A stretch of 64,000 bases of DNA, from positions 157,855 through 221,854 of the forward strand of contig NZ_VEWL01000008.1 of NCBI RefSeq assembly GCF_006376685.1, in the 5' to 3' direction. A program made the position numbers and the translations under genes. The stretch is from Ochrobactrum teleogrylli (lineage in GTDB: Bacteria > Pseudomonadota > Alphaproteobacteria > Rhizobiales > Rhizobiaceae). Below are positions 17,879 to 27,029 of the stretch, piece by piece. The stretch's first letter is position 1; every line of letters begins with the position of its first letter. Under the pieces are notes generated by a model that was not told the origin of the DNA, searched no databases, and saw only the letters and a program-made list of their open reading frames with translations.

Positions 17879-18760
17879 TTATTCCTTGTGTTCCGGCCAG
17901 CCGTAACGATCGTCCAGTGCATCATAGCCTGCAAGTCCAGTAACAGCACTGAACTCTGCATATGATACCATGGCGCTTGCGCGATTATGCGGGGTTCCTT
18001 CTGCCTTCAACACATCAAGTGTATCTAGAACGGCTTTAACCGCAGAGAAAAGAGCAGAAAGCGCATAGAAAGCAACGTTGAAACCGAGCTCTTCCAGGTC
18101 TTTTGCCTTGAGTGCGGTGGTCTCGTTGCCATCAACAATGCTGACTACCTTGGGACCTTGCACGCCCTTGGAAACCGCCTCAACTTCAGCGATCTTCTTG
18201 ATACCATCGACAAAAACGAGGTCGGCGCCTGCATCCTGATAGAGTTTTGCGCGACGAATAGCTTCATCGATGCCCTCACTCTGGATTGCATCCGTCCGCG
18301 CAATCAATAACATGGGATGCTGGTCGCGCGCTTCGACAGCGCAACGCAAACGACGAATGTTTTCTTCTGCCGGAATGACGCGTACGCCCGACCGCTGGCC
18401 GCATCGCTTTGGCAATTGCTGGTCTTCAAGATGGATTGCAGCAACGCCAGCCTGAATATACTCTTCAACCGTTCGCCAGATATTGGCGGGGCCACCGTAA
18501 CCGGTGTCAGCATCAGCAATCACAGGAATATCAACCGCGCGGACCATGTCACGCGCATGGGTTGTCATTTCCGTTTGCGACAGCAGGCCGATATCCGGCA
18601 GACCGAGCCGCGAGGCCGTCGCCCCAAAACCCGTCATGTAAATGGCGGGAAATTGTGCCATCTCAACCAGACGTGCAGTCAATGCGTCGGCGGCACCCGG
18701 AGCTTGAAGCAGACGACCCGACTCAATATCAGCTCTCAATTTTTCAGCTGTGTTCTTCAT
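17879..18760 (-). CDS. PEP mutase / isocitrate lyase family C-C lyase
   Basis: This 293-residue protein has ICL/PEPM family features: GFGATASRLGLPDIGLL, the metal-binding DADTGYGG (about residues 84-91), IHLEDQQLPKRCG with the family KRCG loop, and LIARTDA. The residue after KRCG is Q rather than the H of methylisocitrate lyase, so a 2-methylisocitrate reaction is doubtful. Oxaloacetate decarboxylase or a 2,3-dialkylmalate-type lyase is possible. AGGGAG precedes the ATG. It is co-directional with the SDR gene 13 nt upstream and probably part of the sugar-acid island. Confidence 0.8.
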   Translation of the reverse strand: MKNTAEKLRADIESGRLLQAPGAADALTARLVEMAQFPAIYMTGFGATASRLGLPDIGLLSQTEMTTHARDMVRAVDIPVIADADTGYGGPANIWRTVEEYIQAGVAAIHLEDQQLPKRCGQRSGVRVIPAEENIRRLRCAVEARDQHPMLLIARTDAIQSEGIDEAIRRAKLYQDAGADLVFVDGIKKIAEVEAVSKGVQGPKVVSIVDGNETTALKAKDLEELGFNVAFYALSALFSAVKAVLDTLDVLKAEGTPHNRASAMVSYAEFSAVTGLAGYDALDDRYGWPEHKE

Positions 18761-18773
18761 TATGCTCTCCCTG

Positions 18774-19541
18774 TTAGCGACCGCCGGATACGTCTACGAC
18801 AACACCGGTGATATAGGACGCCTCTCCGGACAGGAGCCAAACAGCAGCATCTGCAACTTCAGCGGCGGTGCCAAGCCTTTTGAGCGGAATCATATTGGCC
18901 ATCGCTTCAATATTGGCGGGATCGGCAAAAACGTCCTGCTGGATTTCCGTGTTGATGACGCCGGGCGCCAATGCGTTAACCCGTGCCTTCGGCGCAAGCT
19001 CTTTGGCAAGTGCGACAGTAAAGGACGCAATCGCACCTTTGGTAGTTGCGTAAACGATATTGCCAACCATGCCGCCGGTGCGCGCGGCAATCGAAGACAA
19101 ATTCACCACGGAACGATCCGCACGACTGGAAGGAGCGCGAATGAAGGCGCTGGAAACATAGAAAGCGCTCTTCAGATTGACCCCGAGAACCCGGTCGAGT
19201 TCCGGCTCGTTCATATCTTCGACAGTCATGCGCTGACCGATTATACCCGCATTGTTCAAGAGATGATCAACACCACCAAGCGACCCTACAAGCGCGTTCA
19301 TGGCAACTTCAACGGATGCGCGGTCCGCAACATTGACGTTGGCCGTCAGCACCCGGTCGCCGTGAAGGGACTGACATTCAGCAAGCCGTTCAGCATTGAT
19401 ATCCCACACCGCAACTTTCGCGCCGAGACCGACCAGCTTGTCGGTAACGGCGCGTCCGATCCCCGATGCGCCGCCGGTGACCAAAACCGTTCGGTCAACG
19501 AAATAACCGGAGCCGATGTTTGCCGATTGTGATTGCTGCAC
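18774..19541 (-). CDS. SDR family NAD(P)-dependent oxidoreductase
   Basis: This 255-residue classical short-chain dehydrogenase has the cofactor motif TGGASGIG (about residues 22-29), NNAG (about 92-95), the catalytic Ser in NLSSIAA, and YATTK (Tyr-x-x-x-Lys). The C-terminal GVVVDVSGGR is typical. The GTG start at 19541 has GGGAGGA just upstream. It forms a two-gene unit with the lyase gene and is divergent from the MFS importer. It probably oxidises or reduces a sugar-acid intermediate. The exact substrate is not readable. Confidence 0.88.
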   Translation of the reverse strand: MQQSQSANIGSGYFVDRTVLVTGGASGIGRAVTDKLVGLGAKVAVWDINAERLAECQSLHGDRVLTANVNVADRASVEVAMNALVGSLGGVDHLLNNAGIIGQRMTVEDMNEPELDRVLGVNLKSAFYVSSAFIRAPSSRADRSVVNLSSIAARTGGMVGNIVYATTKGAIASFTVALAKELAPKARVNALAPGVINTEIQQDVFADPANIEAMANMIPLKRLGTAAEVADAAVWLLSGEASYITGVVVDVSGGR

Positions 19542-19721
19542 TTCTATCCTCCCGCCTCAAAGGGCGTCATGTTTCATTCCGCGGCAAGAATGACCAGATC
19601 GGTCCGATTGTCAACTAGGGTTCTAGATTATGTATTCCACTTGTGCGTACTTCTTTTCCAGTCTATAGGTGCCGCCGAAAGGTGTCGCGGAGGGCGACAT
19701 CAAAGCTTAGGGAGGAATGTC
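19542..19721. promoter_or_regulatory. Divergent promoter region of the sugar-acid island
   Basis: These 180 bases lie between two divergent starts (GTG 19541 and ATG 19722). They contain a CTAG-GGTT-CTAG inverted element near 19615-19627 and a ribosome site (AGGGAGGAA) close to 19722. I could not assign -35/-10 boxes with confidence. The region must carry promoters for both directions. Confidence 0.4.
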
Positions 19722-21029
19722 ATGGCGGATGCTATCCGTGCTGACGGCGCTCAATTGAATACCAGTCTACGCGACCGGACGATCCGCAAGCTCAACATGC
19801 GCATTGTCCTGTTCTGCTTTATTTGCTTCATCGTGAACTATCTGGATCGCGTGAATATCGGCTTTGCCGCACTGCATATGAACGAAGATATCGGCCTGAC
19901 GCCTTATATGTTCGGTCTCGGCGCGGGAATTTTCTTCATCGGCTATCTGGCTTTTGAAATCCCCAGCAACATGATCCTGCACAAGGTCGGTCCGCGCATC
20001 TGGATCGCCCGTATCATGGTCACCTGGGGCATTGTCTCCTGTGCGATGGCCTTCGTGCAGGGACCGACGTCCTTCTATATCCTGCGTTTTCTGCTCGGTG
20101 TAGCCGAAGCTGGTTTTGCGCCAGGCGTACTCCTCTATTTGACTTACTGGTTCCCAGCCAAAGAACGTGGCCGTGCGACGGCCCTCTTCATGGCCGCAAC
20201 CGTATTGTCGATTGTCATCGGCGCACCGATTTCGGGCTGGCTGATTGACGCTGGTGAAGGTCTGTTCGGCCTGCACGGCTGGCAGGCAATGTTCATCCTT
20301 GAAGGATTGCCCGCAGTCCTGCTGGGCATTATCACGTTCTTCTATCTTGTCGATTCACCGCAGAAAGACAGCAAATGGCTGGACGCGGACGAACGCGCCT
20401 GGCTTCTGGAACAGCTCGCCGCCGACGAAAAGAACGTCCAGGCCGATACCCGTCACAGCCTGCGCGAGATCTTCAGCGATTTCCGGGTTTGGCTCCTCAC
20501 GCTGGTTTACATGTTCAACGGTATCGCCGTGTATGGTGTGATTATGTGGCTGCCGCAGATCGTGAAGACTTTTGGCTTGACGACCCTGCAGTCTGGCTTT
20601 GTCTCGGCCATACCGTTCATTTTCGCGGCACTCGGTTTGGTCGTCATTTCGCGCAGTTCCGACCGCACCGGCGAGCGCAAGATTCACACGGCCATTGCCG
20701 GTCTGTTCGGCGGGCTCTTCCTCGCAGCCAGCGCGCTTGCGCCCAATCCCTATCTGGGCCTGCTGCTGCTTTGCATCTGCGCGTTCTTTCTCTGGTCCTA
20801 TCTCGGTGTTTTCTGGACCCTGCCGACGCAGTTCCTCACTGGTGCAGCAGCGGCTGGCGGTCTGGCTGCAATCAACGGCTTTGCACAGATTGGCGGCTTT
20901 ACAGGTCCCTATATTGTGGGTTGGGTCAAAACGGCGACCGATAGTTTTTCTATCTCGCTTCTGGTACTTGCAGTATTTCCGATCATCAGCTTCTTCCTCT
21001 GCATGAGCTTGAAAGCGAAACGCGACTAG
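19722..21029 (+). CDS. MFS transporter, anion:cation symporter (sugar-acid importer) type
   Basis: This is a 435-residue protein with about twelve membrane segments. ACS-family landmarks are NYLDRVNIGFAALHMNEDIGL in the first segment, GVAEAGFAPGVLLYLTYWFP, and PISGWLI. Members import hexuronates, aldarates, galactonate or tartrate with protons. The ATG at 19722 has AGGGAGGAA upstream; the frame stays open earlier without credible protein. A stem-loop follows before the GntR gene. Its place among lyases, dehydratases and uronate dehydrogenase supports a sugar-acid substrate. Confidence 0.85.
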   Translation: MADAIRADGAQLNTSLRDRTIRKLNMRIVLFCFICFIVNYLDRVNIGFAALHMNEDIGLTPYMFGLGAGIFFIGYLAFEIPSNMILHKVGPRIWIARIMVTWGIVSCAMAFVQGPTSFYILRFLLGVAEAGFAPGVLLYLTYWFPAKERGRATALFMAATVLSIVIGAPISGWLIDAGEGLFGLHGWQAMFILEGLPAVLLGIITFFYLVDSPQKDSKWLDADERAWLLEQLAADEKNVQADTRHSLREIFSDFRVWLLTLVYMFNGIAVYGVIMWLPQIVKTFGLTTLQSGFVSAIPFIFAALGLVVISRSSDRTGERKIHTAIAGLFGGLFLAASALAPNPYLGLLLLCICAFFLWSYLGVFWTLPTQFLTGAAAAGGLAAINGFAQIGGFTGPYIVGWVKTATDSFSISLLVLAVFPIISFFLCMSLKAKRD

Positions 21030-21038
21030 ACCACATTA

Positions 21039-21066
21039 CCGGCAGCGATCTTGAACGCGCTGCCGG
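21039..21066 (+). terminator. Intergenic hairpin after MFS importer
   Basis: CCGGCAGCG and CGCTGCCGG form a perfect 9-bp stem around a 10-nt loop, followed by AAATTCTTT rather than a clean T run. It may attenuate or stabilise the transcript between the importer and the GntR gene. Confidence 0.55.
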
Positions 21067-21094
21067 AAATTCTTTGAGGAGACCGTGTACTGGC

Positions 21095-21820
21095 ATGACA
21101 AAGCCGAAAACGCCCCCGCGCAAGAGTCTTGTCCCGACGATCGCTGATAAAATACGCGCGGCTATCGTCGACGCCGAGCTCGATTTTGGGGAAAACCTCT
21201 CCGAAGACACTCTGGCCTCTGCATTTGAAGTCAGCCGAACGCCTGTGCGTGAAGCGCTCAATCTGTTGCAGATGGAAGGGCTGGTAATCATCGTCCCAAA
21301 ATCCGGCACCTATGTCTTCACACCGACGCTGGAGGACATTGCCGAACTTTGCGACTATCGCGTTGGATTGGAAAAGCAAGCGATAGCGCTTACGCCCCAA
21401 CAATCGCTTCCGCTGACGGTCAACGAATTGCAGAAGCAGTTGCAAGCCATGACTGAGGCCATTGATCGTGGCAATATGCAAGCTTATGGCCGCGCCGATA
21501 CCGCATTCCACCTTGCCTTCTTTCATCACTGCGGCAATCGCTATCTCAAAAATGCTTACGATCTTATTCTAGGCCGCGTGGCATCTTTGAGAACTCATCT
21601 TGCCATTCGCGCAGAAGGTGAACCGGACCGCTCCTATAAAGATCATGCGCATATGATCAGCCTCTTTGCCGAGAACAAGCGTGACCAACTATCCACGATA
21701 CTGGCTGCGCATATTCTTCGCACCAAGGACAATTATCTCGACGCTTTTCAAAAGTTGTCGGCCAACGTTGCTGGTGGAAGGGCCGCACGGCTTCGCCGTC
21801 GTCTGGCGCTGACGGAATAA
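21095..21820 (+). CDS. GntR family (FCD subfamily) transcriptional regulator
   Basis: This 241-residue protein has an N-terminal winged helix (about 10-75): LSEDTLASAFEVSRTPVREALNLL and GLVIIVPKSGTYV. The C-terminal FCD domain carries DTAFHLAFFHHCGNRYL and AAHILRTKDNY; its Asp and His residues usually bind a metal and a carboxylate ligand. I chose the ATG at 21095 with GAGGAG upstream. It is one of two GntR regulators in this island and likely senses a sugar acid. A strong terminator follows. Confidence 0.88.
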   Translation: MTKPKTPPRKSLVPTIADKIRAAIVDAELDFGENLSEDTLASAFEVSRTPVREALNLLQMEGLVIIVPKSGTYVFTPTLEDIAELCDYRVGLEKQAIALTPQQSLPLTVNELQKQLQAMTEAIDRGNMQAYGRADTAFHLAFFHHCGNRYLKNAYDLILGRVASLRTHLAIRAEGEPDRSYKDHAHMISLFAENKRDQLSTILAAHILRTKDNYLDAFQKLSANVAGGRAARLRRRLALTE

Positions 21821-21848
21821 CTCTCACCTCACTTTTGGGCTTATTGAG

Positions 21849-21876
21849 AATGGCGCTGCGGCGCCATTTTTGTTTT
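21849..21876 (+). terminator. Rho-independent terminator
   Basis: AATGGCGC and GCGCCATT form a perfect 8-bp stem with a TGCG loop, followed by TTTTGTTTT. It ends the MFS-GntR transcript. Confidence 0.85.
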
Positions 21877-21973
21877 CCAGTACGTAAAACTCAATCGCAT
21901 AACGACGCCGCCTCCATAAAATAACAAAATGCGCTTCATGCGTTATGTGACAGGCAGGCCTTAGCGACATAAA

Positions 21974-22019
21974 ATCTGATACATCAGATATTGACATATC
22001 ACAAAGTAGGCGGCTATTT
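21974..22019 (+). promoter_or_regulatory. Palindromic operator abutting a -35 box, upstream of second GntR gene
   Basis: ATCTGATACATCAGAT at 21974-21989 is a perfect 6-4-6 inverted repeat, followed directly by TTGACA at 21991-21996. A weak -10 (TATTTC) may lie about 18 bp further on. This fits a GntR-type operator blocking the promoter of the operon beginning at 22053. The palindrome is directly visible; the promoter call is tentative. Confidence 0.6.
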
Positions 22020-22052
22020 CTTTCATCGAGGAGTTTCAAGGAGATTTGAGCT

Positions 22053-22718
22053 TTGGATTCGCAAGCATTAGCTCTCAAGCCGATTAAGCTGAGAAATCTC
22101 AGAGACCATGTGCATGACAGCTTGCGGGAAGCGATTATTTCCGGTCGGCTGAAATCCGGCGAGAAATTGAATGAACGTCAGCTTGCAGCCGATCTTGGCA
22201 TCAGCACTAGTCCGCTCAAGGAAGCGCTGAGGCAGCTTGAGGGCGAAGGGCTGGTTCGAACGGAATCGCGTCGCGGCACCTTTGTCTGCTTCAACGAACG
22301 TCAGGCGGAAGAGATGATGCTGGCGCGCGCTGCGCTGGAAAGCATCATTGCGCGGCAGGCTGCAAAACACGGAAGCGAGGAAGCTTTTGATTTTCTTCGC
22401 GCCACCATTGAGGAAATGCGCGCGGCGGTGGAAACCGGCGACGTCGATGAATTGATCGAACTGAACGAGAAATTTCACGACGGCATTCATGAAGCGTCCG
22501 GATGTGAATATCTGCGACGACTGCAAAACGCTCAGCGCATGTATGACCATGCGGCCCGGGTGACGGTGCTTTCTCGCGATGACGTTCGGCGTCAATCATT
22601 CAACGAGCATGAGGCTATCATGCTGGCGATTACCAAAAGAAACGGAGATTTGGCCGAGCGATTGATGCGTGAGCACATCGTAAAGGCAGGGGAGACGCAT
22701 ATCGAGCTGGTCTTCTGA
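22053..22718 (+). CDS. GntR family (FCD subfamily) transcriptional regulator
   Basis: This 221-residue protein has a TTG start supported by AAGGAGA ten bases upstream. The winged helix (about 12-75) includes LNERQLAADLGISTSPLKEALRQL and GLVRTESRRGTFV. The FCD domain carries LNEKFHDGIHEASG and NEHEAIMLAI. It leads an operon with the DHDPS-family lyase (22 nt downstream) and the ABC importer, and probably controls them in response to a sugar acid. A 16-bp palindrome in its promoter suggests autoregulation. Confidence 0.9.
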   Translation: MDSQALALKPIKLRNLRDHVHDSLREAIISGRLKSGEKLNERQLAADLGISTSPLKEALRQLEGEGLVRTESRRGTFVCFNERQAEEMMLARAALESIIARQAAKHGSEEAFDFLRATIEEMRAAVETGDVDELIELNEKFHDGIHEASGCEYLRRLQNAQRMYDHAARVTVLSRDDVRRQSFNEHEAIMLAITKRNGDLAERLMREHIVKAGETHIELVF

Positions 22719-22739
22719 CCAGCCTATTGGGAGGAAACA

Positions 22740-23651
22740 ATGGATCTAGCAGGCTATCGCCAAGTGCTTCGCGGCATTTCGGGCGTGCATGCAACCGCTT
22801 ATGACGCACAGGGCGAAATCGACCCGGTGCTGACGGCGAAAATCGTTTCGCGCATCGCCGATGCGGGCGTTCATAATATCGTCAGCGGTGGTAACACCGG
22901 TGAGTTCTACAGCCTGACGGAAGACGAAGTTATTCGCCTGCAATCGATAGCGATTGAAGCTGCCGCCGGTAAGGCAGCGGTCACAGCTGCTGCGGGCCGT
23001 TCGGTGCGTGAAGCCATAAAAGTGGCAAAGGCAGCCAGCGCCGCAGGCGCGGACGGCGTGATGATCCATCATCCGCTCGATCCCTTCGCGGCCCCGCATG
23101 CGCAGGTTGATTATTTTATCGCGATTGCTGAAGCGATTGATCTACCCATCGTCGCCTATATCCGTTCTGACTTGATCCCGCTTGATGAAATGGTCAGGCT
23201 CGCCACCCATCCGAAAGTTGCCGGGGTAAAATTCGCATCGCAAAACACGATGCTTTTCTTCGAATGCTGCCGTGCGACCAAAGGCATGGACGCGACCTGG
23301 ATTTGCGGTCTCGCGGAAAGCTGGGCCCTGCCCTTCTACGCGCTTGGCGGACGGGGCTTCACTTCAGGACTGGTCAATGTCGCACCGCAGCGTTCGCTTG
23401 CTGTTTGGAATGCGTTGGAGGCCGGTGATTACGACCGCGCGCGGTCGGTCGTCGAAAGCATCGCTGAATTTGAAACCATGCGCACGAAATACCGCAATGG
23501 CGCCAATGTTACGGTCGTCAAGGAAGCCCTGCAAATTCAGGGGCTTGCTGTGGGCAAGGTCCGGCTTCCCGGATTGCCGCAACTCGAAAAACATGACCGC
23601 GAAACGCTCCAGCAGATTGTCGCGGGTTGGGAGACAGATGGCTTAGTCTGA
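22740..23651 (+). CDS. DHDPS/NAL family aldolase or dehydratase (KdgD-like candidate)
   Basis: This 303-residue TIM-barrel enzyme has GGNTGEFYSLTEDEV near residue 50, VAYIRS (carrying the usual Tyr), and GVKFAS, whose Lys is the expected Schiff-base residue. Members include dihydrodipicolinate synthase, KDG aldolase and 5-dehydro-4-deoxyglucarate dehydratase. With a uronate dehydrogenase, a lactonase and dehydratases nearby, the last (giving 2-oxoglutarate semialdehyde) is the most attractive assignment. GGGAGG precedes the ATG. The assignment within the family is inference. Confidence 0.8.
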   Translation: MDLAGYRQVLRGISGVHATAYDAQGEIDPVLTAKIVSRIADAGVHNIVSGGNTGEFYSLTEDEVIRLQSIAIEAAAGKAAVTAAAGRSVREAIKVAKAASAAGADGVMIHHPLDPFAAPHAQVDYFIAIAEAIDLPIVAYIRSDLIPLDEMVRLATHPKVAGVKFASQNTMLFFECCRATKGMDATWICGLAESWALPFYALGGRGFTSGLVNVAPQRSLAVWNALEAGDYDRARSVVESIAEFETMRTKYRNGANVTVVKEALQIQGLAVGKVRLPGLPQLEKHDRETLQQIVAGWETDGLV

Positions 23652-23719
23652 CAGATGAAATCAGGGCGTCCTGACAGGGAGAAGATGGGCGCACCGCAGA
23701 ACCAAAAATGGAGGAGAAC

Positions 23720-24904
23720 ATGAATAAGGGAATTTCACGCCGTACATTCATGGCGGGGGCCGGGCTTGCAACAGGTATGGGCATCATGCTGCCGAAAGGT
23801 GCTTGGGCCCAGTCAGCAAAACTGCCATCATCGCCCGTTGCGCTGAACGTTATCGATGCTGCGGGCAACCTCGCTTTGACCCAGCCCATATTTGATAATT
23901 TTGCATCCGAACAAAAGGCGCTTGTTTCGCGCTTTACCTTCAATAAAGCACCAGCGCCGGAACTGCCGGGCAAGATCAAGGCCCAACAGCGCGCCAACCG
24001 CATCGATATCGATCTGGTCATTGTTGGCCCTGATGCGCTTTCGGCAGGACTTGCCGATGATATCTGGACCGATATCATCGCCTTGCCGGAAAACGGCCTG
24101 CCCAAGCTTCAGGACATCTATCTTGAGCCAGCATGGCGCATGCAGGAAATGTCGAAGGGCAAAGGCGTGGTGGTGTCCTACTACCCGTCGGGACCGCTGC
24201 TTGAGTACCATCCCGACAAGGTCAAGACCGCGCCAAAAAACGCTGAAGAGCTTTTAGCCTGGACAAGGGACAACCCCAAGAAGTTCATTTATGCACGTCC
24301 GGCTAATTCAGGCCCCGGCCGCACGTTCCTGATGGGGCTCCCCTATCTTCTCGGCGACAGCAATCCAAAAGACCCGATCAAGGGCTGGGATAAAACCTGG
24401 GCCTATCTGAAGGAACTGCACAAAAACATAGAATATTATCCGGCAGGCACTGGCGCCCTGATGAAGGAACTGGGCGAAGGCACCCGCGACATGACGGTGA
24501 CCACCACCGGCTGGGATATCAATCCACGTGCACTCGGCGTGGTGCCGAAGGAAATGGGCGTCAGCAAGCTCGACGGTTTCCATTGGGTTTGTGATGCGCA
24601 TTATTTCGCAATTCCAAAAGGCGTTTCGGAAGAGAAGATCGCCGTCCTGATGGAGTTTATCAAATTTGCGCTAAAGCCGGACCAGCAGGCTTATTCTTAC
24701 GATGCTGGTTATTTCTATCCGGGCCCAGCCGTCAAAGACGTTACGATCGAGATGGCGCCGAAGGAAAGCCAGAACATCATAGCTGAGTTCGGTCGGCCCG
24801 AATATGCCGAGTGGATCGCCAACAACCCGATTGAACTTCCACTTGAACCAGAGGCGCTTGTCGCAGCATTCCGGCGCTGGGATGAAGAGGTCGCGGCCAG
24901 CTAA
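23720..24904 (+). CDS. ABC transporter substrate-binding protein, Tat-exported
   Basis: This 394-residue protein has a twin-arginine signal (SRRTFMAGAGLATGMG) ending near AWA-Q. The mature part is an extracellular solute-binding fold of the spermidine/iron/sugar-acid cluster (DINPRALGV, WVCDAHYFAIPKG). I chose the ATG at 23720, because the ATG 12 nt earlier contains the GGAGGAG ribosome site itself. It precedes an ATPase and two permeases and probably binds a carboxylated sugar in the periplasm. A palindromic element follows, perhaps protecting its message. Confidence 0.88.
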   Translation: MNKGISRRTFMAGAGLATGMGIMLPKGAWAQSAKLPSSPVALNVIDAAGNLALTQPIFDNFASEQKALVSRFTFNKAPAPELPGKIKAQQRANRIDIDLVIVGPDALSAGLADDIWTDIIALPENGLPKLQDIYLEPAWRMQEMSKGKGVVVSYYPSGPLLEYHPDKVKTAPKNAEELLAWTRDNPKKFIYARPANSGPGRTFLMGLPYLLGDSNPKDPIKGWDKTWAYLKELHKNIEYYPAGTGALMKELGEGTRDMTVTTTGWDINPRALGVVPKEMGVSKLDGFHWVCDAHYFAIPKGVSEEKIAVLMEFIKFALKPDQQAYSYDAGYFYPGPAVKDVTIEMAPKESQNIIAEFGRPEYAEWIANNPIELPLEPEALVAAFRRWDEEVAAS

Positions 24905-24918
24905 GGCCTTCGTTTTAA

Positions 24919-24963
24919 AGCGCATCCTTTCCGAAAACCGTTTCACACTTTTCGGGATGCGCT
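24919..24963. repeat. GCGCATCC-type intergenic palindrome of Rhizobiales
   Basis: AGCGCATCC...GGATGCGCT pair, and inside them CCGAAAA and TTTTCGG pair, giving a long imperfect stem of about 45 nt. I recognise this as a dispersed intergenic palindrome common in Brucellaceae and Rhizobiaceae. It lies between the substrate-binding-protein and ATPase genes. Confidence 0.75.
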
Positions 24964-25013
24964 CTTAAGCGGGTATTTCCAGGCGAGCCACATCGGCTCG
25001 TCTGGAAGCGCCC

Positions 25014-26105
25014 ATGATCGCCAAACAAATCATGGTGTTTGCGTCAATGTCCTTTCAAGAACTCCGGCTAGACCGGATGAGCCGTTCATTCGGAACTTTC
25101 AATGCGCTGAGGGAAATCAACCTCACCATCCGGAAAGGCGAATTCATCGCACTTCTCGGCCCTTCCGGTTGCGGAAAATCTACGGCTCTTAATTGTATTG
25201 CCGGTCTTCTCGGCACTACGGGCGGCGGCATCTATATCGACAATCGTCGCGTTGACCAGTTGAAGCCCGAAGATCGGGGCTTTGGCATGGTCTTTCAGAA
25301 CTATGCGCTGTTTCCGCATATGAACGTTCTGCAGAATGTCGGCTTTGGCCTTAAAATGCGCGGGCTCGCCAAAAGCGAGATCGAAAAGCGCGCGCGTGCG
25401 GCGCTGGCTTTGGTGCGTTTACAGGGACAGGAAGAAAAACTCCCCGGACAGCTTTCTGGCGGTCAGCAACAGCGTGTGGCTATCGCCCGCGCAATTGTCA
25501 TTGAACCTCCTCTCGTCTTGATGGATGAACCATTATCCAATCTCGATGCAAAACTGCGCCTCGAAATGCGCGCCGAAATTCGTCGCATCCACAATCAGCT
25601 TGGTTCCACCACGATCTACGTTACGCACGATCAGGACGAGGCCCTGTCGCTTGCAGACCGCATTGTGGTGTTGCGCGATGGTGAAATTCGTCAGGTCGGC
25701 AGGCCCAACGAACTTTATGAAGCGCCGCTCTACAGAGATGTTGCAGCCTTCATGGGGTTCAGAAACGCCCTTCCCGGCAAGGTCACGCGCATTGTCAATG
25801 GTCAGGCAACCGTTGACGTCGCTGGTAGCGCGCTGACGGGACGTGCGGTTGACGCCTTAAAAACTGGCGACGAAGCCGTTTTGATGGCACGCGGCGACGA
25901 TGTCGTTTCCGGCTCGGGCCATCAGAATACGTTGCAGGCAACCGTTGAAACCATCGAATATCGCGGTCGCGAATATGTGGGCACAGCGCGCACGCAAACA
26001 GGTCTGGAATTGATTTTTCACGGCCCGAAAGGCGTCGAACCGGGCAGCCAGATTGCGCTCGGCATTGATGCAGCCAATGCACTCGTCTTTCCGGCGGAGG
26101 ACTGA
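25014..26105 (+). CDS. ABC transporter ATP-binding protein (PotA/UgpC type)
   Basis: 363 residues. Walker A is GPSGCGKST, the Q-loop is VFQNYALFPHM, the signature is LSGGQQQR, Walker B is VLMDEPLSNLD, and the switch is YVTHDQDEA. A C-terminal TOBE-like domain (about 245-360) follows, as in importers for polyamines, iron and sugars. The ATG at 25014 has GGAAG upstream; MSFQELRLDRM at 25047 is an alternative start. It energises the importer with the two permeases downstream (3-nt gaps). Confidence 0.92.
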   Translation: MIAKQIMVFASMSFQELRLDRMSRSFGTFNALREINLTIRKGEFIALLGPSGCGKSTALNCIAGLLGTTGGGIYIDNRRVDQLKPEDRGFGMVFQNYALFPHMNVLQNVGFGLKMRGLAKSEIEKRARAALALVRLQGQEEKLPGQLSGGQQQRVAIARAIVIEPPLVLMDEPLSNLDAKLRLEMRAEIRRIHNQLGSTTIYVTHDQDEALSLADRIVVLRDGEIRQVGRPNELYEAPLYRDVAAFMGFRNALPGKVTRIVNGQATVDVAGSALTGRAVDALKTGDEAVLMARGDDVVSGSGHQNTLQATVETIEYRGREYVGTARTQTGLELIFHGPKGVEPGSQIALGIDAANALVFPAED

Positions 26106-26108
26106 GGC

Positions 26109-27026
26109 ATGGTTGATCTAGCTCAGGAGCGATACGCCGAGGCGCCATTAACGCCCAGTCTGCGACAAAGGCTCGCCAATCGCGGCTTCGACGGTGTGAC
26201 ATTACTGATCCTCCCAGCATTGCTGTTTGTGGTGGGTGTCTTCATCTACCCATTCCTCTATGGGCTGGTGCTGTCGTTCAATCCGCTGGACGGAGGCGGC
26301 GCGTTCGCCAACTACGCCAAATTCTTCTCCGATCCATTTCTTTACAAAACCATCGGCGCGACCCTCTGGCTTGCTGTTCCGGTGACGATCATCAGTGTGA
26401 TGTTTGCCGTACCAATCGCCTTGCGCGTTCGATTGATGCGACGCCAGCGGCTGCTGACGACCATACTTGTCCTGCCCATTACGCTTGGCACAGTTCTGAT
26501 CGCGGAAGGCCTTCTCAACTATCTCGGTCCGCAAGGCTGGTTCAGTCGCACGCTGATTTTCATCGGCCTGATCGACAGCCCGCTGAAGCTGACCAATAAT
26601 TACTGGGGTGTGTTCGCTTCACTTGTCATCACCGTTTTTCCATTCACGTTTCTACTGACGCTCTCCTATATAACCGGCATCGATCCGGGACTGGAACGGG
26701 CGGCGGCCACCCATGGAGCCAATAGCTGGCAGCGCTTTCGATATGTCATGTTGCCCCTGCTGGTTCCCGGTCTGGTCGTGGCGGCCTGCCTCACCTTCGT
26801 TCAGGCCTTCGCGGTATTCCCATCCGCCGTGCTTCTGGGCGCTCCATCCGGCCCCACGCGCGTCATATCCATTGCCGCGGCGCAGGCCGCGTTCGAGCAA
26901 TATGACGACTCCATGGCGTCTTCAATTGCCATGATCATGGCAGCGGTACAGTTGGTCGTCGTTGGCACACTTCTTGGCGTCCGCTCGCTTTTCTATCGTG
27001 GCTCGACAGCCGGCGGAAAGGGATAA
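26109..27026 (+). CDS. ABC transporter permease (PotB type)
   Basis: This 305-residue protein has six predicted membrane segments. The EAA loop is ERAAATHGANSWQRFRYVMLPLLVPG. It begins 3 nt after the ATPase stop, and the next permease follows 3 nt later, so the three are one transcript. It forms half of the membrane pore for the sugar-acid-type substrate bound by the Tat-exported protein. Confidence 0.9.
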   Translation: MVDLAQERYAEAPLTPSLRQRLANRGFDGVTLLILPALLFVVGVFIYPFLYGLVLSFNPLDGGGAFANYAKFFSDPFLYKTIGATLWLAVPVTIISVMFAVPIALRVRLMRRQRLLTTILVLPITLGTVLIAEGLLNYLGPQGWFSRTLIFIGLIDSPLKLTNNYWGVFASLVITVFPFTFLLTLSYITGIDPGLERAAATHGANSWQRFRYVMLPLLVPGLVVAACLTFVQAFAVFPSAVLLGAPSGPTRVISIAAAQAAFEQYDDSMASSIAMIMAAVQLVVVGTLLGVRSLFYRGSTAGGKG

Positions 27027-27029
27027 ATC

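Noticed and set aside
18750..19532. A 260-codon plus-strand open frame opposite the SDR gene
   Set aside because: The SDR on the minus strand has all catalytic motifs and a strong ribosome site; the other frame is a shadow.
21824..22078. Minus-strand 84-codon open frame over the GntR promoter
   Set aside because: It covers a terminator, a palindrome and a promoter-like region and has no recognisable protein features.
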